A stretch of 64,000 nucleotides of DNA from Tritrichomonas musculus (Eukaryota > Parabasalia > Tritrichomonadida > Tritrichomonadidae), in NCBI GenBank assembly GCA_039105265.1, contig JAPFFF010000011.1, positions 2,790,001 through 2,854,000 of the forward strand, in the 5' to 3' direction. Under the pieces are notes generated by a model. It was not told the origin of the DNA, made no database searches, and was given only the letters and a program-made list of their open reading frames with translations. A program made the position numbers and the translations under genes. Position 1 is the first letter of the stretch; each line of letters starts with the position of its first letter. Of the stretch, positions 44,700 to 53,895 are shown one piece after another.

Positions 44700-45242
44700 A
44701 TGTCTAAGCATTTGACAGGATCAAAAAGATTGCAGGTAATACAGAACTGGCTTAATGGTCGTGAGGATCCTGATTGGGATGTACTTCCTACCAAAAAAGA
44801 AAACAAATATATAGTAAAAAGAAGAGAGCAACCATTAACGAAACCACCACCTGAACCATTAACTAAAACAGAAACGATTGAAGAAAAAGTTGTTGGTCAG
44901 AATTCCGACCCACCTGAAGAAATACCAAAACCCAAAAAACCAATAATTGAAGAACAACCAAAACAAGTATATGATCCAACAATAAATATAGAAATACTAA
45001 ATCAATTAAAGCTATTAGGCGAAGAGTTTAAAAACGAAAAGGCAAAGAAAGAACAGAAGAAAATGATAAAAGATGTAATACAAAAACAAATGAGAAAACC
45101 ATATTATCCACAGTATACTCAGCCACAATACTTCCAAGAACCAAATCAAATAGAAGACGAATCCGAAGAGGAACCAATACCAGTAATCCCACCTCAACCT
45201 ATTCGTAGAAGACGAAATAATATTTTCTCTGATATGATTTAA
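44700..45242 (+). CDS. Conserved element protein with SKHLTGSKRL N-terminus, element C version
   Basis: 180 aa, homologous to 27447-27998: MSKHLTGSKRL, WLNGREDPDWDVLPTK, then a charged proline-containing linker, VYDPTINIEILNQLKLLGEE and a C-terminal RRRRNNIFSDMI. It precedes the MCP by about 30 bp, as in B. Conservation at both ends with a free linker suggests two binding sites joined by a flexible tether. Function is unknown. Confidence 0.6.
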   Translation: MSKHLTGSKRLQVIQNWLNGREDPDWDVLPTKKENKYIVKRREQPLTKPPPEPLTKTETIEEKVVGQNSDPPEEIPKPKKPIIEEQPKQVYDPTINIEILNQLKLLGEEFKNEKAKKEQKKMIKDVIQKQMRKPYYPQYTQPQYFQEPNQIEDESEEEPIPVIPPQPIRRRRNNIFSDMI

Positions 45243-45273
45243 TTTGCTTTTGTTATTTTTCTCAAAAGAAAAT

Positions 45274-46887
45274 ATGTTAAATCCAGAAATTGAACTAAGG
45301 ACGTCAGCTGAAACATGTACCCAAATTGCTAGCTATTTTGATATTGTTGATAATTGTATAGCCTTGTCAGATACCAACAAGCAATACACAATTAGTCCAC
45401 AAACATCATATTCTCCATCGCCTCCAATTCATAAAGGTTCATATACAAGTGCAATTATATCACCTAACACAAACAATACAGCAGACATATATAATGGATT
45501 TATTAGAGCTGATATGGAGGTAAAGATTAAAGAAGCTGCTGGCAGTACGATTACGGCAGTAGAAGGCGATGGATATCATTTTAATAAAGTATGGTTTGGT
45601 TTCAAGGATGCTAGAGATGCTGTAGAGAAATATGAAATAGTTGCTAATGGTATCACTATCTATACCCAGAACTTTGGTTGTGAAGAATCATTTCTAACTG
45701 CATGTTGTGCCAATGAAACAACAAAGAGAGCAGACGTATATTCAAAGGCAAGACATAAAGATATATGGAATGGTAAATCAGGCAGTAGAACAGGATTCAT
45801 TGTTGATTTTGCACCAGGATGGGAAGACAAAAAATATAAAATTCACCTAAAGATTGATTTAAGAAGGTTCTTACCATTATCAAATATTAAATACCTTCCA
45901 GCATTTGCAGGCAAGATTGAACTCCGATTATTCTTTTCATGTGAAGGTATGGTATGTTGTCCAATGGGTCCAGGAAAAGCGTTCGAATATGATCATATCG
46001 TCAATTCAAAATATAAAATAAATGAAATTACTAATGAATTTATCCCAATTGGTGAACCAATTAAAATGTATACTGATAAACCAACTGCTAAAGATGGAGT
46101 AACAGAACTTAAAGTAGAAGATAAAACATTTCAGGAAGTTGATTACTCCGTTACTGAGTGTTCATCTATTATCCCTTGCTTTGGTATAGAGGATAATATT
46201 TACTCTAGTCTAGTACAACGATATGCAGACCCAACTCATCCACTAACATTTCCAACCCAAACAATATCTATTTACACTACTACTACTCCATTAAAGAACC
46301 CTAATGACAAGACTACTTGCACAATCACTCCTCGCTTTGTTGACTCAATTTACTTATTATTTCCTGTGAAGCATACTCATCATACATACTTTAAGAATCC
46401 TAACTTTAAGTCCTTCCAATTAAACTGTGGAGGTTACGGTAACATTCCTGCAAAGCCATTTGGCACTACAGATGAATACCCAGAGTTCTTAGAATATTGT
46501 CAGAACGCAATGAACGTGAATGGAGGACAAAGTGGTTTTAATAAGGAAGTGGTAAACAGTTTAACTCATTGTGATAGAGATAAGACTACTAATAAACCTA
46601 AATTTGGTTATTCGAAGGGAATTTATTCAAATGACAAGAGTAGTTTCTTTATCGGATTACCTACAGAAACTGATAATACATATCAACAAGGATTAACCTC
46701 TTTGTCACCTATTAATTTTGAAATAAATGTAACACAAGAAACTGGTGACAATACATATGCTAATGCTACTCAAACTCCACCTTTAATTTGTCTCTTGTTT
46801 GATTCTTCTATATCTATCTTAGTTCAACCAAATGGCATGCCACCTTTAGTACGCTTAGGGAACTATGATCTGACCTCAAGGGATTAA
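45274..46887 (+). CDS. Double-jelly-roll major capsid protein, element C version
   Basis: 537 aa. I chose the ATG at 45274 (MLNPEIELRTSAETC) because it matches the B start. About two thirds of residues match B in the conserved blocks: TSAETCTQIASYFDIVDNC, KVWFGFKDARDAVEKYEIV, LRRFLPLSNIKYLPAFAGK followed by IELRLFF, and THHTYFKNPNFKSFQLNCG. The differences sit mainly in loops (about 85-100, 165-180, 245-275), consistent with surface variation of a capsid. It is followed by an HNH gene rather than by the small proline-rich gene. Confidence 0.8.
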   Translation: MLNPEIELRTSAETCTQIASYFDIVDNCIALSDTNKQYTISPQTSYSPSPPIHKGSYTSAIISPNTNNTADIYNGFIRADMEVKIKEAAGSTITAVEGDGYHFNKVWFGFKDARDAVEKYEIVANGITIYTQNFGCEESFLTACCANETTKRADVYSKARHKDIWNGKSGSRTGFIVDFAPGWEDKKYKIHLKIDLRRFLPLSNIKYLPAFAGKIELRLFFSCEGMVCCPMGPGKAFEYDHIVNSKYKINEITNEFIPIGEPIKMYTDKPTAKDGVTELKVEDKTFQEVDYSVTECSSIIPCFGIEDNIYSSLVQRYADPTHPLTFPTQTISIYTTTTPLKNPNDKTTCTITPRFVDSIYLLFPVKHTHHTYFKNPNFKSFQLNCGGYGNIPAKPFGTTDEYPEFLEYCQNAMNVNGGQSGFNKEVVNSLTHCDRDKTTNKPKFGYSKGIYSNDKSSFFIGLPTETDNTYQQGLTSLSPINFEINVTQETGDNTYANATQTPPLICLLFDSSISILVQPNGMPPLVRLGNYDLTSRD

Positions 46888-46955
46888 GTAACAAAAATAA
46901 TTGCGTCTTTCTAATTTTATTTTATTTTTTTATTATCACTATACATAAATACAAA

Positions 46956-47558
46956 ATGACAGAAGAACAAGTTATAGATTTTGTTACGCTCAAAGATTTT
47001 GAAAATGAATATGAAATACTGAATCAGTACCCCTACACCATTCGTAGAAAGAAAGATCATTATGTCGTGAAGGAAAGTATTAACAAAAGTAATGGATATG
47101 TTCAGGTAAATTTAAGTGGAAAGCCATATCAAAAGCATAGGATTATAGCCAAACAGTTCATACCAAACCCAAATGACTTGCCTTTCATTGATCATATTTC
47201 ACGTGACAGAACAGATTATCATTTATCGAACTTACGTTGGGTGTCAGCAAGTGAAAATAACAGAAATGCTTCAGGAAGACACGGTGTTTCATATGAATTT
47301 ATAGACAATATACCAGACGAAGCAATTGTTATTACTCACTATGATTTAAGGAATGAAAGAAGATATTTTGCTGAAAATAAGTATTATTACTATTATGATG
47401 AAGACATATTCTATGAACGAATAACTGATGATGTTTATAGAGTTATGCACATTAATACAGCTAAAAGTGGTAGAAAATTCATTGCGACAAGAGATATAAA
47501 TAATAAGCAAACAACATTCTACATCCATACTTTCAAACAACAATACGGATTAGACTAA
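46956..47558 (+). CDS. HNH endonuclease-like protein with C-terminal extension
   Basis: A 200-aa protein. The first 115 residues are homologous to the element B HNH protein (EYEILNQYPYTIRRK; FIDHISRDRTDYHLSNLRW). An additional 85-residue Tyr-rich domain follows (YFAENKYYYYYDEDIFYE) that the B protein lacks. It is located between the MCP and a small capsid-block gene, a different place from B. Homing endonucleases commonly move between intergenic sites, and the placement fits that. The promoter-proximal gap is AT-rich. Confidence 0.7.
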   Translation: MTEEQVIDFVTLKDFENEYEILNQYPYTIRRKKDHYVVKESINKSNGYVQVNLSGKPYQKHRIIAKQFIPNPNDLPFIDHISRDRTDYHLSNLRWVSASENNRNASGRHGVSYEFIDNIPDEAIVITHYDLRNERRYFAENKYYYYYDEDIFYERITDDVYRVMHINTAKSGRKFIATRDINNKQTTFYIHTFKQQYGLD

Positions 47559-47593
47559 AAAAATTTTATTTATATTTTTTATTTCTCTACAAA

Positions 47594-48043
47594 ATGCAAG
47601 ATCAATATAAGGTTTATGATTACATCAATAATGTTATTTCCCTTGCCGAACACCCAGAAGATTTTAAGGAATGCAATTTTGCTATCCTTTGTGATCGATA
47701 TCCAATTCAACTTTCAAAAAATAAATATTTAGCAAAAGTCATCTACATATCAATTAAAGCGGACAAGAACGTATGGAGGATATATCCGGATAAGATTAAA
47801 GAATATGATATAGAACACATAGTATTAAATACTAACTCAAGAAGGAAAATTAATTATAAAATGCAAGAATTCTTTGTTAATGGTTCAAATAAGGAACAAG
47901 AATATGGGGAATACAGTTATTACAATTATTCAATAGAATTAGCATCCAAAAAGACTAAAACAATGATAGAGGAATTACGTAAGAAATATGAATTAAATAC
48001 ACCTGAACTATTTATCGGTCTCCATCAAGAGCTAGTTCTGTAA
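47594..48043 (+). CDS. Conserved small alpha/beta protein, element C version
   Basis: 149 aa, homologous to 30185: VYDYINNV, CNFAILCDRYPIQ, VIYISIKADKNVWRIYPDKI, NTNSRRKI, SYYNYSIELA, and a C-terminal FIGLHQELVL. In C this gene precedes the proline-rich gene, whereas in B it follows it. Function is unknown; retention in both lineages argues for an essential virion or assembly role. Confidence 0.6.
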   Translation: MQDQYKVYDYINNVISLAEHPEDFKECNFAILCDRYPIQLSKNKYLAKVIYISIKADKNVWRIYPDKIKEYDIEHIVLNTNSRRKINYKMQEFFVNGSNKEQEYGEYSYYNYSIELASKKTKTMIEELRKKYELNTPELFIGLHQELVL

Positions 48044-48081
48044 GTCGGAATCTCGACTGACCAATTTTTTTTGAAAAAGAA

Positions 48082-48510
48082 ATGAATAAGTACGGAAAAC
48101 CCAATTCAACAACAGTTGGAGCAGAGGGGACAATGTTTAATGAAGGAACTAAGACTGAGAAGACAATAGAGTTTAATCACTTTGGCATATTTTCTAATGA
48201 CAATACTTACGCAGTTACGTTTAACCCAAGAATTAATAGACCACCAACAAAGTATATGGAAAACAAACCAGTCAAACCACCAAAGAGTAATCAACATAAA
48301 ACAAGACCATTACACGAACCACCTGTTAGTATTACAGATGGAGGGTATTATTTGAAGAAAGATAAAGCACCCAAAGCTCCTATTCTTCCTCCATACTTAA
48401 AGAAACCAGAGAAATTAGGAGAAATACAAGGTAGAGCGGATGAAAGAAATAAAGGAAGGATTGGATACTTTAAACCAATTAATGTTAAGCAAGCTAATAT
48501 TCATTACTGA
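48082..48510 (+). CDS. Conserved proline-rich small protein, element C version
   Basis: 142 aa, homologous to 29726: IEFNHFGIFSNDNTYAVTF, NPRINRPPT, PPVSITDGGYY, PPYLKKPEK and a GRADERNKGRIGY tail. The start follows TTTTTTTTGAAAAAGAAATG. An extended peptide-like protein; a capsid-surface or internal cement role is inferred from composition and linkage. Confidence 0.6.
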   Translation: MNKYGKPNSTTVGAEGTMFNEGTKTEKTIEFNHFGIFSNDNTYAVTFNPRINRPPTKYMENKPVKPPKSNQHKTRPLHEPPVSITDGGYYLKKDKAPKAPILPPYLKKPEKLGEIQGRADERNKGRIGYFKPINVKQANIHY

Positions 48511-48538
48511 TTGATTATCAACTTTTTTTCGAAAGGAA

Positions 48539-49066
48539 ATGATTAAGAAGAGAACTCAAGCGAATGGTGTGCAGGCGAACGTTTCATTAGAACCTCAAGC
48601 AGCAGCACAGTCAACAAGCAATATAAATAATAATATTATTATAAACAAAAGGGATTATGGAAAAGAAGAAATTGTTATCACTCGTAATGTTGAATTAGAA
48701 GAGAATCAAGAAGAAGAAACAAAGGATGTTAAGTACGTGATACTTGAAACGTATGCAAAAATATTGTTAGACCAGGACAAAGCATTATTATCCAACTTAA
48801 TATCAAAGAACTGTATAATTGTCCCTGTTACTGCCTTATCTAATATAATTAAAACAATTATTAAGGCGGAGGTGGTAGAAATAAGTCTTGATGAGGATGT
48901 AGGTTGTTGTGCAGGGAAAGCTAATCCAATACGTAAGATAGATTCCATTAAGATAGTAAATGATAATGGAGAAGTATGTACTGATTTCAAACAAGTATAT
49001 AACAAAGAATATAATGAATTAGTTAACAAATATCATTTGTGTCTTAAGCATGCAGTTAATATGTAA
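48539..49066 (+). CDS. Conserved Polinton protein, 175 aa, element C version
   Basis: Homologous to 30653: MIKKRTQANGVQANVSLEP, then IVITRN, then VILETYAKILLDQDKALLS, a GCC motif (VGCCAGKANPIRKIDSIKI), and a C-terminal YNKEYNELVNKYHLCLKHA. The GVQTE motif of A and B is replaced here by an acidic stretch (ELEENQEEE). It is the last gene before the basic-protein gene, as in A and B. Confidence 0.6.
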   Translation: MIKKRTQANGVQANVSLEPQAAAQSTSNINNNIIINKRDYGKEEIVITRNVELEENQEEETKDVKYVILETYAKILLDQDKALLSNLISKNCIIVPVTALSNIIKTIIKAEVVEISLDEDVGCCAGKANPIRKIDSIKIVNDNGEVCTDFKQVYNKEYNELVNKYHLCLKHAVNM

Positions 49067-49096
49067 TTATTATTTGTTTTTTTTATTTTTATCAAA

Positions 49097-49351
49097 ATGA
49101 CGAGTAAAATAGACCTAAACCAATTCAAGAAAACAGAAGTAATAAAGAAATTGTCCAAATCGAAGTCAAGTGAGAATCTGACGTCAATGGATACCCCGAA
49201 AAGAGGCAGGAAGAGTAAATATAATACCCCTGAAGAAAGACTTGAAGCCAGACGACAACAACAAAAAGAATATAGACAAAGAAAGAAGCAAGAGTTAGAG
49301 GAATTGAAGAAAATTGCTGAAATGGTTACTGCTGAGAAGAAAGAAGCATGA
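49097..49351 (+). CDS. Small basic-region (bZIP-like) protein, element C version
   Basis: 84 aa: MTSKIDLNQFKKTEVIKKL, then PKRGRKSKYNTPEERLEARR and QQQKEYRQRKKQELEELKK. The AT-hook-like RGRK and the basic helix are conserved with 878. There is no 19-bp array behind it; instead the inverted-repeat-bounded cassette follows. DNA binding is inferred from composition. Confidence 0.65.
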   Translation: MTSKIDLNQFKKTEVIKKLSKSKSSENLTSMDTPKRGRKSKYNTPEERLEARRQQQKEYRQRKKQELEELKKIAEMVTAEKKEA

Positions 49352-49362
49352 AAACAAAAAAC

Positions 49363-50680
49363 CTTCATCTTATTTTTGGTTTGGGTGAACAGGTGAATTG
49401 TCACCACATTTATGTCACCTTCAGAGTCATCTGATAAACGAAAATATAAGATGATTTTTTAGTATTTTTGATCATTAGGTGAAGAGGTGAATTGTCACCA
49501 CATTTTTGTCACCTTCACACTCTATTCACATATTGTGTCCTGTGAACGTTTGTTATCTTCCATTTGCCTGTCTGTTCGAGTCTATCTGTTAATTCAGCAA
49601 AGGTTAATTTTTGTCCAAACTCTTTGGCATATCTCTGCTGAACATCCTTTAACAATAATCTATCAATGTTTGGATAATTGTTCTGCATAAACTTGGCTAA
49701 ATCGTAATCAGACTCATCAAACTGCCTATCGATTTCTTCCTGTTCAGCTCTCATACGTTGAACTTCACGCAAAGTATATTCATATAATCTCTGTTTGGCC
49801 TCACACTTACTGCAACGTTTATTGGAACTTGAATTGATATTAAATATTTTAGTATTAATCCTCGTAATACAGCATCTAAGCTTCAATAAGGTACTGTAAT
49901 CAATATGAAATTCATTAACCTTACTTCTTAAGCTCTCATGATTATTATTGTTTTCCATATCATACCAGTAATAACAGAATACATCATATATACAGTTAGC
50001 GTATCTTTCAATAAACTCTTTATATTTCTCAAAGTCTTCACTCTCCAAAAGTTCACTTGTACTCATCACTACTTTATCGCACTTCTCATTCATAGCATTG
50101 TGGTCACAATAATAACCAACAAACTGTACATTCATTTTACGTAGAAACTTCTTAAGTTCTGCACTATCTGTCTTTAATACTTCTATTTCATTAAATATTG
50201 GTTCAAATGGTTTTGTCTGTGATATTGGCATTATCTTTGGAAGACTTGAAATCATAGTGAAAAAGTCTTTAATATATTTATTGTTGTGCTCAAACTTAAC
50301 ATCATAGGCATCAGGATTATAGTTATTGGTTAACAAATCCCTCATAATCATTCTCTTTGTGTTTAATTCCTTCTCACAACTAACTTCCACAAGAGGCTTA
50401 ATAGGGTTTCCATGAATATCATAATACTTATCAACTTTCCCATTTACATCAGATATTGGTTTAGGTATTAGGTCAACAAGATATTCATTAACATTGAAGT
50501 CTCTCGCGTTCTCCGAGTGTCTAACGAGGCAGGAGGGTTCAGCTTGTGTATTTGTTTGCGCTATCATTAGGTTTATGTAAGTGGAAGATAAAAAATTAAC
50601 TAAAAAAATAAAGGTGACAAAAAATTGGTGACAATTCACCTCTTCACCTTTTGATCATGAAAACCAAAAATAAGATGAAG
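49363..50680. repeat. Single-gene cassette bounded by inverted repeats
   Basis: The outer 20 bp are exact inverted repeats (CTTCATCTTATTTTTGGTTT at 49363-49382, reverse complement at 50661-50680). Inside them, copies of a motif with the palindromic core GGTGAATTGTCACC and a TTGTCACCTT tail occur at 49385-49422 and 49469-49516 and, inverted, at 50611-50658. The bracketed 1.3 kb holds one minus-strand gene. Neither A nor B has it. It is either a small mobile cassette or a gene flanked by paired transcript-end hairpins. Confidence 0.75.
49515..50567 (-). CDS. Cassette protein, 350 aa, with cysteine motifs, unknown function
   Basis: Minus strand. I chose the ATG at 50567 (MIAQTNTQAEPSC); the frame is open 24 codons further but crosses the repeat. 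The N-terminal half is polar. A central region has YYCDHNAMNEKCDKV and a Tyr/Cys-rich CIYDVFCYYWYDMEN. Near the C-terminus is a CSKCEAKQRLYEY pair followed by a coiled coil (REVQRMRAEQEEIDRQFDE) and a helical tail (YAKEFGQKLTFAELTDRLEQ). The C-x-x-C could bind zinc with other cysteines. No family is recognised. It lies between converging genes inside the inverted-repeat-bounded cassette. Confidence 0.55.
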   Translation of the reverse strand: MIAQTNTQAEPSCLVRHSENARDFNVNEYLVDLIPKPISDVNGKVDKYYDIHGNPIKPLVEVSCEKELNTKRMIMRDLLTNNYNPDAYDVKFEHNNKYIKDFFTMISSLPKIMPISQTKPFEPIFNEIEVLKTDSAELKKFLRKMNVQFVGYYCDHNAMNEKCDKVVMSTSELLESEDFEKYKEFIERYANCIYDVFCYYWYDMENNNNHESLRSKVNEFHIDYSTLLKLRCCITRINTKIFNINSSSNKRCSKCEAKQRLYEYTLREVQRMRAEQEEIDRQFDESDYDLAKFMQNNYPNIDRLLLKDVQQRYAKEFGQKLTFAELTDRLEQTGKWKITNVHRTQYVNRV

Positions 50681-50684
50681 ATTT

Positions 50685-53600
50685 TTAGAATTTGATTCTT
50701 CGTTCAAACACAGGAATATTAATTTGTTGATAAGAATTACTCTTTCTGAAGCAATTGGAACCATCAAGGAGGTTAAATGTAATTTCCTCTCCATCATTAA
50801 GTTTCTCATATAGTTGCTCAATTGTTATACCCATTCTTTTTGCTTTGTTCAGGATAACTTGTTTTGGTATTCCTTTTAATCTAATGTGATAGCCTTCATT
50901 ACCTTTTTCATCAACTAGGATATCTAAGTAACTTTTCTTTCCTAATGCTATTAATTTCCTTGAATGAACACTACCGACAGCACCATTAAACGAATCAAAG
51001 TCACAATGAAACTGTGTCATCTTCTTACCAATCAACTCCTTCCCATATTTTTTCTTGAACACCTCAGCTATCCTTGGTACATCTATTTCTCTAACGTGTA
51101 CGCTATCTGTATCAGTATAGTAGATGTCTATTCCATTTTGCTCAGCTGTACTCATTACCCTATTCATTAAATGTTTGCTCCATGACAAGACACTAGCACC
51201 AAAATGAGGTAAATTAAAATGACTGTTTATTGGTTTAACCTTCTTAACATATACATTATCAATTGACTTGTTCTCTATCACCTCTGTTATGTAATTATAG
51301 TTCTTCCATATATATTTAATGGCTTTATCTTTTGGTATGCATTTAGTTTCAGTTGTTGTTGCCTTTAGGATAGATTTTCCGTAAATGGAATTAAGAAGTA
51401 GTTTGATGGTTTGCTGCAATGGATTGTTAGCATCTTGGTATCTCCTTCTTAGATTGAACAATTTCTCTATAAATACATTAATCTTGTTGTTGAATCCTTT
51501 GTCAAAGTAATATCCTCTAATAAACTCATAATCGAAATCATAAAACTCCATCAAGTCCATAAAAGCTCTCTTGTCTATGTAATAATTGTTGATAGGGTTG
51601 TTGTTAAATATTTTTGACCCTTGATCATTCCTACTAAATATTTGTCCAAATTTATATGGTTTGTCAGCCTTGCACTTGATCTTCTTGATATTGATTTCAA
51701 TGAAGAACTGATCAAAATCTAATAATTCCTTTGTACTCACGCCATATGGGATTACTTCAGGCACTCCTTTAGGTACACCAGACATAATACTCATTGCACT
51801 AGGATATAAACTGACTGCATCAAAATCTTGTATCCTTTCCTCTATATATTGCTTTTCATTATTAGCTGTCATTGTTCTACCTCCACTAACGCATCTCTGA
51901 ATGAAGTTTTGTGGTTTACCACTAAGTTGATAACACCCATCAAAGCAACCAAATTTATATGCATAATAGTAGCCAATAGAGCTAATGGAGATAAAGTTAT
52001 GGACATCAAGCATCTTTGTCTTCGTCTGCTTAAATACTTCTACCAGATCTCTATTAAATTTCTCTACTCCCTTCATTAATACTATGCAATCCAGTTTGCA
52101 ATAATAGATAGCATACTTCATAATATCAATAGCTCCTCCAACATATGCACCACAAGCTTTTGCATTATCTATTAATTGCTTCCAGTCTTGTTTTATCTGT
52201 GTCAATGGTTTCTTGTCTTGGTTCTCTAAGTAATACTGTAGTTGAAATTCAAGCGCAGAGACAGTTTTCCTATTTATGTTCCTTTCAGTATATATTTTAT
52301 ATGCCATTACCTCTTTATGAACTGGTAACTGAATCATCTTACCAAATGAAGCTAATGCAGCAGGGATGATAGAGTAGCTATTGCGAAAAGTTAATCTCTT
52401 GTCTATTACTGTAATATTTTTAGATTGTTTTGTTGTAATCTTTTTATACTTTGTCATGACTATTTGCAGAATCGTTCCACTTCTCTCTGTTATTTGTACA
52501 TCCCATCCAGAGGTATTTATAAAGAAACAAGCATCATATTTAAGGTTATGGAAGTAAATGAGAGAATTGTTCTCCAATGACTTTAGTAATCTGTCAGCAA
52601 TATTCTCCCCATCAAATATCATTTTATGAATTAACCCTTTGGTCCTGTACACAGTAATATTTAGATAAGGCATATGGGGTGATACAGTGGTATTAGTTTC
52701 AAAATCAGAATAATAAATCCTACTCCACTCTCTCTCCTTTTTCGTCTCTGATGAATCTATTAGTTTACAGCACAATTCAGGATCATATTCAAGGTCTGTA
52801 TAATCCGCTAAGTGAGAGTTGTATTCATTCGTTGCTAAGATATTCATTTCACAGTTCTTTATCTCCCTGAACTTTCCTTCTTTAAATAGCTTGCGAAATA
52901 TTGCCATAGGTTTAACACCATTTAGTGGTTTATATATCATGTAATGGTTCTTGTACAGTAATAAGTCAACAATTCTGTCAAACTCTTTGGCCCATGGTCT
53001 CTTTCTTGTATCTATTTTTATTTGTAGTTGGCTTCTTTCATCATATTTCTCATCAATCCTTCTTACAACAAAATGGCATTTAAACTGCTTGGCTATATCG
53101 TATATCAAGTTATTGGGGATTAACCTAGTCTTGACCATAAAGCGTAAATAATTTATTTCTTCATCAGTGAATACTCCAGACTGAATGCAAGCATATACCA
53201 AACAATTGTCTTTATAGTTCTTCTTATCAACTGTCTTGAATATTTGGTACTGTGATAAGTCTAAATCAGAAAGATTAATATAAGGGAAGAATCCACCTTC
53301 TGGATTATCGCGATAATCTTCGTCGACTTCAACTTCTTCTTCATACAACTTACCTTTATTATCTTCTTTATTAATAGTGAATGATGTTTGCTTGCCTCTC
53401 TTTCTATTTTTAATGAAGAGCAACTGGTATTTTGCAGGGATGAATACATTGCCAACCCAAGGATTATTGTCTGAACAGTCATCATTCAAGTCTATTGTCC
53501 CTGATATATGTCCTATTGTTGAATCTAATCTTCGTGCCTTGGAAAGTGTAAACCATTTGTATTCCTCACCACCTAATGATTCGCTTTTTACTACTATATT

Positions 53601-53840
53601 CTTCTTATTCTCTTTGTGTAATTGTCTTAATGTTTCAGTGAAAGCAAGTCTCTTATCTTCATCATCTCCTATATCTATGTCAAATGATATTTCTTTCTTA
53701 GCCTTGGTCATGAATTCTTTCAAATATTTCTTGAACTTTCGTTTGTCTCTTACGTCTTTCACCCTTTGCTTATACTCTTTTCTTGCTTCCGTTCTTGCAG
53801 TCGAATAGAGGTCAACTGATATATCAAAGAGGTATGTCAT
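50685..53840 (-). CDS. polB: Protein-primed family B DNA polymerase with OTU-like domain, element C version
   Basis: 1051 aa on the minus strand, start MTYLFDISVDLYS. All core motifs are visible: exonuclease SDFETN, FHNLKYDACF and YYCKLDCIVL; polymerase DFDAVSLYPS, LLLNSIYGKS, YYTDTDS and GKKSY. The N-terminal OTU-like pair is also kept (DNCLVYACIQSG; YKNHYMI), although the surrounding 100 residues are much changed from A and B, which supports functional constraint on the Cys and His. Orientation is opposite to A and B relative to the capsid block. Upstream lies the GIY-YIG gene, divergent, 55 bp away. Confidence 0.92.
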   Translation of the reverse strand: MTYLFDISVDLYSTARTEARKEYKQRVKDVRDKRKFKKYLKEFMTKAKKEISFDIDIGDDEDKRLAFTETLRQLHKENKKNIVVKSESLGGEEYKWFTLSKARRLDSTIGHISGTIDLNDDCSDNNPWVGNVFIPAKYQLLFIKNRKRGKQTSFTINKEDNKGKLYEEEVEVDEDYRDNPEGGFFPYINLSDLDLSQYQIFKTVDKKNYKDNCLVYACIQSGVFTDEEINYLRFMVKTRLIPNNLIYDIAKQFKCHFVVRRIDEKYDERSQLQIKIDTRKRPWAKEFDRIVDLLLYKNHYMIYKPLNGVKPMAIFRKLFKEGKFREIKNCEMNILATNEYNSHLADYTDLEYDPELCCKLIDSSETKKEREWSRIYYSDFETNTTVSPHMPYLNITVYRTKGLIHKMIFDGENIADRLLKSLENNSLIYFHNLKYDACFFINTSGWDVQITERSGTILQIVMTKYKKITTKQSKNITVIDKRLTFRNSYSIIPAALASFGKMIQLPVHKEVMAYKIYTERNINRKTVSALEFQLQYYLENQDKKPLTQIKQDWKQLIDNAKACGAYVGGAIDIMKYAIYYCKLDCIVLMKGVEKFNRDLVEVFKQTKTKMLDVHNFISISSIGYYYAYKFGCFDGCYQLSGKPQNFIQRCVSGGRTMTANNEKQYIEERIQDFDAVSLYPSAMSIMSGVPKGVPEVIPYGVSTKELLDFDQFFIEINIKKIKCKADKPYKFGQIFSRNDQGSKIFNNNPINNYYIDKRAFMDLMEFYDFDYEFIRGYYFDKGFNNKINVFIEKLFNLRRRYQDANNPLQQTIKLLLNSIYGKSILKATTTETKCIPKDKAIKYIWKNYNYITEVIENKSIDNVYVKKVKPINSHFNLPHFGASVLSWSKHLMNRVMSTAEQNGIDIYYTDTDSVHVREIDVPRIAEVFKKKYGKELIGKKMTQFHCDFDSFNGAVGSVHSRKLIALGKKSYLDILVDEKGNEGYHIRLKGIPKQVILNKAKRMGITIEQLYEKLNDGEEITFNLLDGSNCFRKSNSYQQINIPVFERRIKF

Positions 53841-53895
53841 TTAAGTGTAAATAAGAAATAAAAAAATATCACGCTAAATATTTATTAACCCTAAA

